From Vagococcus intermedius (GTDB lineage Bacteria; Bacillota; Bacilli; Lactobacillales; Vagococcaceae): DNA of 64,000 bases. The notes below the pieces were generated by a model. It was not told the origin of the DNA. It did not search any database and saw only the letters and a program-made list of their open reading frames with translations. The position numbers were made by a program, and so were the translations under genes. The stretch is taken from contig NZ_CP110232.1 of assembly GCF_029144185.1 (NCBI RefSeq), forward strand, positions 868,001 through 932,000, given 5' to 3'. This document shows positions 7,354 to 16,203 of the stretch, piece after piece; the first letter of the stretch is position 1, and each line of letters starts with the position of its first letter.

Positions 7354-8889
7354 ATGAATTATGCAACATTAAAAGGTGCGAGCTACGTTTTAGTTCATAC
7401 ACCGGATATGGTTGAAAAAAATGGGACAACTCAAACGACAGAGAAGATAGTTAATCCAGATAGTGATTATTTAAAGAATTTCAATACCCATTTAAGAAGT
7501 TATGATGATGTCATTAATTATGCTCCTAATCAAACTTATATTGGAAACTTACCTCCTAAAAATTTAAAAGAATTACCTCAGCCTTGGATTAATACGCCTT
7601 ATAAAGGAACAAGATATGGTAAGTTAGGTGAAATTATGCCCCAACATGAATTTTATGGTGTGATGCAAATTTGTGATGTGTTCGAATTAGTTCATTTGGA
7701 AAAAGAATTTGCGAGTAATGTTAGAAATGCTTTAGCAACAGAAGGCCTCTTCTTAGATGATTTAGACAAAATCAAAGAAGGAGTTACTGTTATGTGGTTA
7801 GAAGAACAATTAAAAGAAAACCACGCAGAAGGCTTGTATTTAAATAGTAAATTAGTAGGCTGTGTTTTAAGGGCACACGAGATTGATCTTAATTTGACTG
7901 CACATACTATGCTAGAAAATTTGGTGGTAAAAGCTAGTGGAGTAATTGCTCTTCGTCATCTTATTAAAACTAAAGGGATTAATCCAGAAGATATTGATTA
8001 TGTTATCGAATGTAGCGAAGAAGCTTGTGGTGATATGAATCAGCGAGGTGGAGGGAACTTTGCTAAGGCAATTGCTGAATCAGCCGGCTGTTTGAATGCA
8101 ACGGGTTCTGATTTACGAGGATTTTGTGCAGCCCCGACGCATGCTTTAATTACGGCAGCGTCACATGTCAGTTCAGGTACGTTTAAAAATGTGGTTATTT
8201 TAGCAGGTGGAGCGACGGCTAAATTGGGAATGAACGGAAAATCACATATCGGTAAAGGCTTACCTATACTAGAAGATGTATTAGGTGCATTTGCTGTTTT
8301 AGTCGGCGAAAATGACGGCCTTCATCCGGTTTTACGCTCTGATTTGGTAGGTCGTCACACTGTTTCTAGTGGATCCAATCCACAAGCTGTTACTACAGCT
8401 TTGGTAGCTAGACCTTTAGATAAGGCTGGTTATACCGTTCATGATATAGATGCCTATTCGGTTGAAATGCAAAATCCTGATATTACGAAACCGGCGGGTG
8501 CAGGTGATGTTCCTGAAGCTAATCTAAAAATGATAGCTGCGATTGGGGTTTTAAGGAAAGAATTAGAAAAAAAAGAATTAATGAATTTTGTTAAAGAGAA
8601 ATCATTGCCAGGCTGGGCACCGACACAGGGACATATTCCAAGTGGTGTTCCTTACTTAGGTTACGCTTTAGATGATTTAATGACAGGTGATAAGACACGA
8701 GCAATGATTGTTGGAAAAGGCTCTTTATTCTTGGGGAGAATGACCAATTTGTTTGATGGTGTATCCATAATTATTGAACGAAATGACGGTAAATTCATAG
8801 AGGATAATAGACCGGATATGAAAGAAGAAGTAAAATCAGTTGTAGCGGATACTTTACGTCAATTTGCAGAAAGTCTGACTAATAAATAG
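7354..8889 (+). CDS. grdC: glycine reductase component C, beta subunit GrdC
   Basis: GrdC is the larger subunit of component C, which accepts the carboxymethyl group from GrdA and releases acetyl phosphate. The protein has 511 residues and resembles ketoacyl-synthase III enzymes. A conserved Cys-rich stretch ECSEEACGDMNQRGGGN lies near residues 222-238. Length and sequence match the family. The ATG at 7354 follows AGGAGG. It is 13 nt upstream of grdD and surely cotranslated with it. Confidence 0.95.
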   Translation: MNYATLKGASYVLVHTPDMVEKNGTTQTTEKIVNPDSDYLKNFNTHLRSYDDVINYAPNQTYIGNLPPKNLKELPQPWINTPYKGTRYGKLGEIMPQHEFYGVMQICDVFELVHLEKEFASNVRNALATEGLFLDDLDKIKEGVTVMWLEEQLKENHAEGLYLNSKLVGCVLRAHEIDLNLTAHTMLENLVVKASGVIALRHLIKTKGINPEDIDYVIECSEEACGDMNQRGGGNFAKAIAESAGCLNATGSDLRGFCAAPTHALITAASHVSSGTFKNVVILAGGATAKLGMNGKSHIGKGLPILEDVLGAFAVLVGENDGLHPVLRSDLVGRHTVSSGSNPQAVTTALVARPLDKAGYTVHDIDAYSVEMQNPDITKPAGAGDVPEANLKMIAAIGVLRKELEKKELMNFVKEKSLPGWAPTQGHIPSGVPYLGYALDDLMTGDKTRAMIVGKGSLFLGRMTNLFDGVSIIIERNDGKFIEDNRPDMKEEVKSVVADTLRQFAESLTNK

Positions 8890-8902
8890 GGGAGGGCTTA
8901 AC

Positions 8903-10054
8903 ATGGCTGAATTAAATAAAGTAATTAAAGAAGTATTGTTAGACTTAGCAGATTATGTTGAAATAGGACAGGCAGAACCCAAAGTCAGAATTGGGTTAAC
9001 AATTGATGGAAGTGAATTAGGTTTAGCTAATATGCATCAAGCTGTCATAATGGCTTCACGTCAAACCAATTTTGATATTGTCGTGATAGGTTCAAAAGTA
9101 GATTGGCCAGAAGCTGAAACAATTGCTACTGATACCGAGCAGGCGACGTATGACAAAATGGAAGAATTGTTAGATAATGGTTATTTGTCGGCGTGCATCA
9201 CCTTACACTATAATTTTCCCATTGGAGTAGCTACGGTTGGACGTATTGTCACACCAGCTTACGGTAAAGAGATGATTATAGCGACAACGACTGGTACGAC
9301 TAGTACTAATCGGACTGAGGCTATGATTTTAAATACAATTAATGGTATTTCTGTCGCTAAAAGCTTAGGCATTAGGAAACCGACGGTTGGAGTGTTAAAT
9401 ATAGAAGGTGCTCGAGCTGTTGAACGAAGTTTACGTGAGATGACAGATCAAGGATATGCTATTAATTTTGGTCAAAGTGATCGTAGTGATGGCGGCAGTG
9501 TAATGCGTGGGAATGACATGTTAACAGGAACTGTAGACGTGATGGTATGTGATAGCCTGACAGGAAATTTAATCATGAAGTTAATGTCTGCTAACACTAG
9601 TGGAGGGAAATTTGAGACAACTGGTTATGGTTATGGCCCAGGTGTAGGATCTAATCATAATAGAAACATTTTGATTATTTCACGGGCTAGTGGCGCACCA
9701 GTTATTGCCAATGCTATGGCATATGCCTACCAGTTAGTCAAAGGAGATTTAATTAAATGTGTAGCTGCTGAATATAGGGCAGCTAACCAAGCCGGTTTAA
9801 AAAAAATTGTTGATAGCTTATCTGACAATAATGAACCTACCCAAGCTGAGGTTCTGGTACCGTCCAAAGAGATTGTCACATTTGAAATTACAGGCATTGA
9901 TGTGATTGAACTGGAAGATGCCGTTCGTATTTTATGGGAAAATAACATTTATGCAGAAAGTGGTATGGGCTGTACAGGACCAGTTATTTTGCTTAATGAA
10001 AGTAATATAGTTAGAGCGACAGAATATTTAAGACAAGCTAATTTTATTAAATAG
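8903..10054 (+). CDS. grdD: glycine reductase component C, alpha subunit GrdD
   Basis: GrdD, distantly related to PlsX/phosphate acetyltransferases, forms component C with GrdC and yields acetyl phosphate, from which acetate kinase makes ATP. The protein has 383 residues, typical for the family. The C-terminal motif GMGCTGPVILL contains Cys357, equivalent to the carboxymethylated cysteine near residue 359 reported for the enzyme of Eubacterium acidaminophilum (from memory). The start ATG at 8903 follows GGGGAGGG. A terminator follows at 10061. Confidence 0.95.
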   Translation: MAELNKVIKEVLLDLADYVEIGQAEPKVRIGLTIDGSELGLANMHQAVIMASRQTNFDIVVIGSKVDWPEAETIATDTEQATYDKMEELLDNGYLSACITLHYNFPIGVATVGRIVTPAYGKEMIIATTTGTTSTNRTEAMILNTINGISVAKSLGIRKPTVGVLNIEGARAVERSLREMTDQGYAINFGQSDRSDGGSVMRGNDMLTGTVDVMVCDSLTGNLIMKLMSANTSGGKFETTGYGYGPGVGSNHNRNILIISRASGAPVIANAMAYAYQLVKGDLIKCVAAEYRAANQAGLKKIVDSLSDNNEPTQAEVLVPSKEIVTFEITGIDVIELEDAVRILWENNIYAESGMGCTGPVILLNESNIVRATEYLRQANFIK

Positions 10055-10060
10055 CATCAT

Positions 10061-10093
10061 AAAAAACTACAAATTAAATTTTGTGGTTTTTTT
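10061..10093 (+). terminator. terminator after grdD
   Basis: A 13-bp stem (10061-10073 with 10080-10092, one G-T wobble) begins with A6 and ends in a T-run. It closes the glycine reductase operon. Confidence 0.75.
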
Positions 10094-10177
10094 ATAGTGC
10101 TATTTAAAGTTTTTTTTATGCAAAATATGCTAGAGTATAAGTGGACATCATCTTTACATAAAGGAGTATTTATTATT

Positions 10178-10705
10178 ATGGCTACCTCTCTAGATACTAA
10201 AAATAAAATAATTAAGACATTTGGGCAGTTGGCAACAGAACAAAAGGTTGAAAAAATAAATATAAAAGAAATAACAGAATTTTGTGAGTGCAATCGTCAA
10301 ACATTTTATTATCATTTTTCTTGTAAAAGTGATCTTTTAAGTTATTTTTTTCAAATTGAAACCTTTGGGTGTCTATCTAAAACTCAGATTACCCAAGAGA
10401 ATTGGATTGGCATAGTATCAGAATTTTTATTGAAAATTTCAACTAACAAAGAGATGTATTATAATATATTAAATTTTGATAGAGAAGTGTTTCAGAAGAA
10501 TTTCTATGAAGCTTTTAAATCATTTTTCACTAAATATTTTAGTGGGAACAGAACTGCCTATAATAATGAGATATCTTATGCTGAATTTTTATCTTATGGT
10601 TTTTGTGGTATTGTGATGGATTGGATTTTAACTAAATGTAAGGAATCGTTAGAATTGATGATTGTAAACGTTGTAAGTTTAGTTAGAAGTATTGAAATAA
10701 AATAG
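10178..10705 (+). CDS. TetR/AcrR family transcriptional regulator
   Basis: The N-terminal 50 or so residues form a TetR-type helix-turn-helix: KINIKEITEFCECNRQTFYYHFSCK contains the typical recognition helix with TFYYHF. The C-terminal ligand domain is short and the protein, at 175 residues, resembles the DhaS-like subgroup. I start at ATG 10178 because AAAGGAG lies 11 nt upstream; an in-frame GTG at 10097 has no site and falls in the grdD terminator. The gene is AT-richer than its neighbours. It may regulate the grd cluster or the following surface protein; the sequence does not decide this. Confidence 0.8.
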   Translation: MATSLDTKNKIIKTFGQLATEQKVEKINIKEITEFCECNRQTFYYHFSCKSDLLSYFFQIETFGCLSKTQITQENWIGIVSEFLLKISTNKEMYYNILNFDREVFQKNFYEAFKSFFTKYFSGNRTAYNNEISYAEFLSYGFCGIVMDWILTKCKESLELMIVNVVSLVRSIEIK

Positions 10706-10719
10706 ATAAATCAACTTAC

Positions 10720-10757
10720 ACACTTGCTTAACATATAAGCTAAGCGGTGTTTTTTTA
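10720..10757 (+). terminator. terminator after the tetR-type gene
   Basis: ACACTTGCTTA at 10720-10730 pairs, with one bulge, with TAAGCGGTGT at 10741-10750 and is followed by seven T residues. Confidence 0.7.
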
Positions 10758-11153
10758 TTTTAAATACAAAAACACACCAAAATGCATTTTTGGTGTAAAC
10801 GAAATATATATGCATATGGATTGTTGTAGATTGATAAACAACTATTAAACCATTATTGTCTTTATAGATGTTATTTATTTATAAAAATATTTTAATTCAT
10901 AGGTTTAGTTTTTTAAACGAGTTAAAATAGGAAGGTATAAACTTTTTATTTATAAATATAAGTAAAGTAAAAGAATTAAGTCTCTAATAGTGTTTTTTAT
11001 GAAAATATCGTCTATTGTCTTTTTGTAATAAAATAAACAAAAACACATTTTTATTTATTTTATTAAACTTTTTTTTATGTAAAATAAGGTAACCTTCAAA
11101 AAGAGGGGGGCTATTTATATGTTATAGATAGTTCATTTACATAGGAGGAAAAC
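10758..11153. other. AT-rich intergenic region upstream of the surface protein
   Basis: This stretch of about 400 nt holds no convincing gene. A 9-bp perfect hairpin, ACACCAAAA (10774-10782) with TTTTGGTGT (10788-10796), sits just after the tetR terminator. The rest is very AT-rich with many T- and A-tracts. It probably contains the promoter and a long 5' leader of the surface protein gene, but I cannot place a -35/-10 pair with confidence. A GAGGGGGG run at 11103-11110 is far from the start codon. Confidence 0.5.
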
Positions 11154-13667
11154 ATGAAAAGAATAGATTATACAAAACGAATGGCTGAAAAATCAAGCCA
11201 TAAAACAAAGGCAAAAAATTTAGTATTAACCACAGCAATTTTAGGTAGCATGGGAATAAGCGCAACACAAAATTTTACATCCACACAAGCAGCTGAGGTA
11301 AGGGTGACAGATCAAGAAGCTTTGAATCAATTAACTGATGGTATGTCAACTTATTCAGATGGACGTTTAACTAATACTATTTCTGGTATTGATGAAAATG
11401 GTGGGAATATTATTGTTAGCACTAAAACAGAATTAAAAAAATGGAATTCTTCTATTAGTGGTGTAATACTTTTTGGAGATACTGTTTATGGAAAATTAAC
11501 TATTCCACAAAAAATTGTTGAAGCAGTTAATGCAACAACAAATAATAATTTTTTACAGTATGTGTCTGTAGAAGTTACATATCCTAGTGGTAATGTAGCC
11601 TCAGTACCTGCAAAAAGTTTAAAAATGGTTGGAAAGACTAACTGGTTAGGTCAAGCGACAGGATTTAAAGATACAATTAGATTTAAATATCCTAAAGATT
11701 TCAAAGCAAGTCAAGGAGATTCTTTTTCAGCACGCATTACAATTAATTTAGACGAGTGGCATGGTGATTCAACAACCAAACTTGTTGAACGGGAAGATAT
11801 TTTTTCATTTGCGTATAAGGCAGATGCTAATAGTAAAGGTTTACTGTATAGTTCGCCTAAAGGTAAGTATAGTTTAAGTGGCGAAACATTTTTAGAAGAT
11901 AGTTGGGTTGAAAATAAAGTCGAAAAGACAACTATTAAAAGTGATGATCCTGAAGGTAAAATTGTTATTGGAAATGGACTGCAAGATTTTAAAAATGAAC
12001 ATAAAACTGAATATGTGGTAGAACTATATATTAATGATGAATATTTTAAAGATGTAGAAATGGACGAAAGTGGTGACTGGAAGTATAACTTTGGTGATGG
12101 CGTTAAAGATGGTGATGTCATCAAAGCGATAGTTCGTGGTGATGAAACTGAAATTAACGTCAACGGTGATAAAACGACAAAATATTCAAAAGCAAGTTAT
12201 TATACAGTAGGTGAATCTATAAGTTTTGAAGATTGGGAAGTATTTGAACCAGTTATTGATGAAGCGCTAGATGGGGATGCTCAGATTACTGGTTCAACAC
12301 CAATGCAAAATTTACAAGCAGATAGAAGTTATGAATTAAAAGTATCTGTCAATGGTGAAGAAATTTATACACAAGGCTTAGATGGTGGACCTGAAAAATG
12401 GTTTATTAACTTATCAGATACATTAGATGTAAATGATGAAATCACAGCTGTTATTACCGGTTCGGAAGATGTAACTAAACAAGAAAAAAATGAACCGTTA
12501 AAGATTAAAACAAAAACAAGTAGTCGAGCAATTGAAATTGTTAAACCGCTAGATGATGGTGATGGTGATTATAAAAATTGGGAAGTCATAGCTCCTAATA
12601 TTGATCAAGGTGTTAAAGGCGATACTAAGGTAACTGTAACGGTTCCGAGACAAAGTAAATTGAATGACCGAACATATGAAACGACAGTATATTTACCCGA
12701 ACAAGATGGAAAAGGCAAATTAGAAATTGGAAAATTTGAAACAGGTCCTGAAGGCGGAACTAAAGTATTTGATATTTCAAATATCCATCCCCTTGCAGTA
12801 GGTGAAAAAGTTGAAGCTTTTACAACTGGTTTCCAGGAATCAGAAAAACAAGGACAAGATGAAAAAGAATCAGAAATTACGGTAATGACAGTCGTAGATG
12901 AAGACTGGGAAATAGTAGACCCATCATTTGATGAAGTTAAGGCAGGCGATAAAGGAATAACTGTAACGATTCCAGAAGAACCCACTAATAATGAACAAGA
13001 ATATGAATTAGAAATCAAAGTTAATGGTGAAATTATTGCTACTGTTCCAGTGAAGCCTGGTGAAGAACAATATATAGACCTATCTGAATATTTACCAAAA
13101 GGGCTTAAAGAAAACCAACAGGTTTCTATTCAATTGCATGGTAAAGATAAAGATGGAACTAAACATGATAGTAAAGTGATTAAACAAGAAGTAGCTGGTG
13201 AGTCTGATTCAGATTCAGATAGTGATTCAGATAGTGATTCAGATAGTGATTCAGATTCAGATTCAGATTCAGATTCAGATTCAGATTCAGATTCAGATTC
13301 AGATTCAGATTCAGATTCAGATTCAGATTCAGATTCAGATTCAGATTCAGATTCAGATTCAGATTCAGATTCAGATTCAGATAGTGATTCAGATTCAGAT
13401 AGTGATTCAGATTCAGATAGTGATTCAGATTCAGACTCAGACTCAGACTCAGATTCAGATTCAGATGGTGAACATGGAAACGGTGGAAACGGATCTAACG
13501 AAAACGGAGGAAAAGGTGCTAACGGATCTAAAGCTAATGGCGGAAAAGGTTCTAACCAAGGTAAATTACCACAAACTGGTGAAGAGTCTAACGGTGTTGC
13601 TTTAGGATTAGGTGCAGCTTTAGTTGCAGCTTCTGGTGCATTCGTGTTCTTCAGAAGAAAAAAATAA
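11154..13667 (+). CDS. LPxTG-anchored surface protein with Ig-like repeats and Ser-Asp stalk
   Basis: An 837-residue adhesin-like protein. A signal peptide (hydrophobic [15 protein letters not shown]) probably ends after TQAA near residue 46. A domain of about 200 residues follows. Then come four tandem Ig-like modules of about 110 residues, starting near residues 248, 359, 474 and 583; the last three share a W-E-x3-P-x2-D opening. Residues 684-771 are 44 Ser-Asp dipeptides, then a Gly/Asn-rich linker. The sortase signal LPQTG is at 805-809, followed by a hydrophobic span and the tail RRKK. The layout resembles Clf/Sdr-type MSCRAMMs, but the ligand is unknown. The ATG follows AGGAGG. No YSIRK motif is seen. 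Confidence 0.9.
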   Translation: MKRIDYTKRMAEKSSHKTKAKNLVLTTAILGSMGISATQNFTSTQAAEVRVTDQEALNQLTDGMSTYSDGRLTNTISGIDENGGNIIVSTKTELKKWNSSISGVILFGDTVYGKLTIPQKIVEAVNATTNNNFLQYVSVEVTYPSGNVASVPAKSLKMVGKTNWLGQATGFKDTIRFKYPKDFKASQGDSFSARITINLDEWHGDSTTKLVEREDIFSFAYKADANSKGLLYSSPKGKYSLSGETFLEDSWVENKVEKTTIKSDDPEGKIVIGNGLQDFKNEHKTEYVVELYINDEYFKDVEMDESGDWKYNFGDGVKDGDVIKAIVRGDETEINVNGDKTTKYSKASYYTVGESISFEDWEVFEPVIDEALDGDAQITGSTPMQNLQADRSYELKVSVNGEEIYTQGLDGGPEKWFINLSDTLDVNDEITAVITGSEDVTKQEKNEPLKIKTKTSSRAIEIVKPLDDGDGDYKNWEVIAPNIDQGVKGDTKVTVTVPRQSKLNDRTYETTVYLPEQDGKGKLEIGKFETGPEGGTKVFDISNIHPLAVGEKVEAFTTGFQESEKQGQDEKESEITVMTVVDEDWEIVDPSFDEVKAGDKGITVTIPEEPTNNEQEYELEIKVNGEIIATVPVKPGEEQYIDLSEYLPKGLKENQQVSIQLHGKDKDGTKHDSKVIKQEVAGESDSDSDSDSDSDSDSDSDSDSDSDSDSDSDSDSDSDSDSDSDSDSDSDSDSDSDSDSDSDSDSDSDSDSDSDSDSDSDSDSDSDSDSDGEHGNGGNGSNENGGKGANGSKANGGKGSNQGKLPQTGEESNGVALGLGAALVAASGAFVFFRRKK
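13203..13466 (+). repeat. Ser-Asp coding hexamer repeat
   Basis: Forty-four hexamers encode Ser-Asp. Positions 13251-13382 are 22 uninterrupted copies of TCAGAT; flanking parts mix AGTGAT and, near the 3' end, TCAGAC variants. The 6-bp unit keeps the frame, so slippage would change stalk length without switching the gene off. Confidence 0.95.
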
Positions 13668-13677
13668 TAGACGTTTT

Positions 13678-13712
13678 AGAGAGAGCTAAGTGATTAGCTC
13701 TCTCTATTTTTT
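13678..13712 (+). terminator. terminator after the surface protein gene
   Basis: A perfect 12-bp stem (13678-13689 with 13694-13705, loop GTGA) is followed by ATTTTTT. Confidence 0.9.
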
Positions 13713-13774
13713 ATCGTAATGATAGCGTATACATGGTATGCTTGAGAAAATAGATTTAAATAGGGGGGATTTAT

Positions 13775-14908
13775 TTGAAAAAGCGATTTCGAGAAGAAGG
13801 ATTCATCTTATCTGGTGAGACTGGAGAATTTAATGCGATAACAGATGTTGAAGGGGTAGAGGTTGGGTTTGAAACTATCCTAATGGGTAGCCAAAGTGAC
13901 TATAAAGGGGATTTTTCTGATTTTGCTAGGACAGGAGTAACTGTTATACTTCCTAGGGGAAAAAAACGAAGTGTTGTTTTTGCTGGTAGACATGATTTAA
14001 ATGGAAATGGTGAAATGACAGGTTCGCACTGGATTGATGATTCAGGATTCTTACATGGTGGGATAGGTATAACCAATACTCATAGCGTTGGAATTGTTCG
14101 AGATACACTGGCCAAGTGGATGGTAACAAATAAGTTTTATTATCCACTTATATCAAATGGGCAGGAAATTAAAAATTGTAGTTTTTTTTATCCTGTTGTG
14201 GGTGAAACCTGGGATGGTATGTTAAATGACATTAATGGATTTCATGTCAAAGAAGAACATGTAATGAAAGCAATATCTTGTGCTAAAGGTGGAATGGTAT
14301 CAGAAGGTAATGTTGGCGGTGGTACCGGTATGAAATGTCATGGTTTTAAAGGAGGAACAGGGACGTCATCTAGAGTAGTTAAAATTGAGGGGAAAGCCTT
14401 TACTGTTGGGGCTCTAGTCCAAGCAAATCATGGATCAAGAGAAAAATTTAAAGTTTATGGCGTTCCAATTGGAAAACGAATTGAAGGGTATCAAGCTTCT
14501 GTAGAGTCCCCCGCGCCAAAGCCCGGTTCTGGATCTATTATTGTTGTTTTAGCAACGGATGCGCCTTTAACACCTATTCAATTAACTAAGCTATGTAAGC
14601 GTGTATCTATTGGTATAGGCAATTTAGGAGGGGGTTGTGAAAATGGATCAGGTGATATTTTTTTAGCCTTCTCAACCGCAAATGAAGAGGCCTACACGAC
14701 AAGTTTAAGTAGCATGGTGGTATTGGGTGATGATTGTCTTGATTCGTTGTACACAGCAGTGGTTGAAACAGTTGAAGAATCTATTTTAAATGCCTTGTTT
14801 GCAGCAGAAAGTATGGTAGGTCGTAATAGAAATAAGTATCATGCTATTCCCCATGATCTTGTTAAGAAGTTAATTAGACAATATCGACCAGACTGTTTGA
14901 GTAAGTAG
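13775..14908 (+). CDS. P1 family (DmpA-like) self-processing aminopeptidase
   Basis: Members of the P1/DmpA family are N-terminal-nucleophile hydrolases. They cut themselves between Gly and Ser and then remove N-terminal D-, L- or beta-amino acids from peptides. The 377-residue protein contains ENGSGDIFLAFSTAN, so the expected cleavage is Gly291-Ser292. Glycine-rich stretches near residues 178-200 (GNVGGGTGMKCHGFKGGTG) are also typical. Translation probably starts at TTG 13775 behind TAGGGGGGA. There is no signal peptide, so it is cytoplasmic. The gene stands alone between the surface protein terminator and secG. Substrate is unknown. Confidence 0.87.
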   Translation: MKKRFREEGFILSGETGEFNAITDVEGVEVGFETILMGSQSDYKGDFSDFARTGVTVILPRGKKRSVVFAGRHDLNGNGEMTGSHWIDDSGFLHGGIGITNTHSVGIVRDTLAKWMVTNKFYYPLISNGQEIKNCSFFYPVVGETWDGMLNDINGFHVKEEHVMKAISCAKGGMVSEGNVGGGTGMKCHGFKGGTGTSSRVVKIEGKAFTVGALVQANHGSREKFKVYGVPIGKRIEGYQASVESPAPKPGSGSIIVVLATDAPLTPIQLTKLCKRVSIGIGNLGGGCENGSGDIFLAFSTANEEAYTTSLSSMVVLGDDCLDSLYTAVVETVEESILNALFAAESMVGRNRNKYHAIPHDLVKKLIRQYRPDCLSK

Positions 14909-14988
14909 CTCATTGCTTCTTATATAGCGGACTTTTTTATATATATTCTGAGTTTTATGGTACTATTTAATGGGAGTCTTATCAAAGA

Positions 14989-15021
14989 TTGCTAGTATTA
15001 TTTTATAAAGTATGCTAGAAT
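14989..15021 (+). promoter_or_regulatory. probable secG promoter
   Basis: TAGAAT at 15016-15021 is preceded by TG at 15013-15014 (extended -10). A possible -35, TTGCTA at 14989-14994, pairs better in spacing (16 nt) with TATGCT at 15011-15016. Either arrangement drives secG. Confidence 0.45.
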
Positions 15022-15064
15022 TTATAAGATAGTAATATGGATATATCAGGGGAGGTTTCAACAC

Positions 15065-15301
15065 GTGTATAATATTTTATTAGGAGCTATGATTGTTCTA
15101 TCAATTTTAATCATTATTGCTGTTATGATGCAGCCTAGTAAACAAAATAGTGCAGCTAGTGCTTTTACAGGAGGCGCGGACCAATTATTTGGTAAACAAA
15201 AAGCGCGTGGGTTTGAAGCTTTTATGCAAAAGGCAACAACTGTTTTAGGTGTGTCTTGGGTAGCAATCGCTTTAGTTTTAGCCTATTTATCATCTAAGTA
15301 A
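15065..15301 (+). CDS. secG: preprotein translocase subunit SecG
   Basis: SecG is the small accessory subunit of the SecYEG channel in the membrane. The 78 residues form two hydrophobic spans (residues about 3-22 and 56-76) joined by the conserved cytoplasmic loop with NSAASAFTGGADQLFGK. The start is GTG at 15065 behind GGGGAGG. The gene heads the secG-carboxylesterase-rnr-smpB block found in many Firmicutes, but is followed by its own strong terminator. Confidence 0.95.
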   Translation: MYNILLGAMIVLSILIIIAVMMQPSKQNSAASAFTGGADQLFGKQKARGFEAFMQKATTVLGVSWVAIALVLAYLSSK

Positions 15302-15307
15302 AAAATA

Positions 15308-15340
15308 AAAGCCTCCTGTTTTGAACAGGAGGCTTTTTTA
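15308..15340 (+). terminator. terminator after secG
   Basis: A GC-rich stem of 13 bp (15308-15320 with 15324-15336) is followed by a T-run; the core is GCCTCCTG/CAGGAGGC. Confidence 0.92.
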
Positions 15341-15395
15341 GGTACAATAGAGGTAGAGTTCTAATTAAATAACAAGATATTGGAGTGGTTGGATA

Positions 15396-16157
15396 ATGAA
15401 GAAGAAAATGTTACTACCGAAAACGACATATTTTGAAGGGGGTCCAAGAGGAATTATCCTCTTACACGCTTACACAGGAAGTCCAAATGACGTAAGATCA
15501 TTAGGTCGTTATTTAAATAATGAAGGATACTCTGTCCTTTTACCATTATTTTCCGGTCATGGTACGATGCGCCCAGAAGATATTTTAGAGGAAGGGCCAG
15601 ATTCATGGTTAAAAGATTTGGAAGATAGTATTAACTGGATGAAAGAGCAAGGATTCGAACAGGTAGCAATTATGGGCTTATCAATGGGCGGAATGTTTGC
15701 AATGAAAGGGATCATTTCTTATCCAGATTATGTTATAGGTGGTGGACCGATGTGTACTCCTTTAAATCCAGGAGCAAGTACAAATATAATTCCCACATTT
15801 TTAGACTATGCACAGTTTGTGATGAAAAAAGATGGGGCAACGGAGTCTGAGATTGTAAGACGCCTGCCAAGTGTAAAAGAAAAGCAAATAGCACAATTGA
15901 GTGAGTTGAATAGTTTTATCAATGAAATATTTGATAACTTACCTCATGTAACCCAACAAATATTACTGGTTCAAGCTGGGAAAGACCAGATGATGAATCC
16001 CGATGATGTTTATGTTGTGGAAGAGCAATTAAAACAATCGGAATCAGAAGTGAAGTGGTATCCAGAAAGTGGACACGTTATCACTGTTGGTCCAGAAAAA
16101 AAACAATTGCAAGAAGATATTTTAGTGTATTTAAATAATTTGAAATGGTGCCACTAG
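15396..16157 (+). CDS. est: carboxylesterase, alpha/beta hydrolase
   Basis: A cytoplasmic esterase of the Est30 type that hydrolyses short-chain carboxylic esters. The 253-residue chain shows the oxyanion region LLHAYTGSPND (residues 22-32), the nucleophile elbow GLSMGG near residue 95, and the catalytic histidine in YPESGHVI near residue 229. Its position between secG and rnr is conserved in Firmicutes, though the physiological substrate is unknown. The ATG at 15396 lies 10 nt after TTGGAGTGG. Confidence 0.9.
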   Translation: MKKKMLLPKTTYFEGGPRGIILLHAYTGSPNDVRSLGRYLNNEGYSVLLPLFSGHGTMRPEDILEEGPDSWLKDLEDSINWMKEQGFEQVAIMGLSMGGMFAMKGIISYPDYVIGGGPMCTPLNPGASTNIIPTFLDYAQFVMKKDGATESEIVRRLPSVKEKQIAQLSELNSFINEIFDNLPHVTQQILLVQAGKDQMMNPDDVYVVEEQLKQSESEVKWYPESGHVITVGPEKKQLQEDILVYLNNLKWCH

Positions 16158-16203
16158 TTATTAATTATTAATAATGAGGTAGGTGGTACAAAAAGGAGAT
16201 AAA

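Noticed and set aside
10774-10796. Small RNA gene ending in the ACACCAAAA hairpin
   Set aside because: The hairpin has no T-run and there is no promoter between it and the preceding terminator.
13198-13605. Plus-strand frame of Ile-Gln repeats in another reading frame of the surface protein
   Set aside because: It is the frame-shifted shadow of the TCAGAT hexamer repeat.
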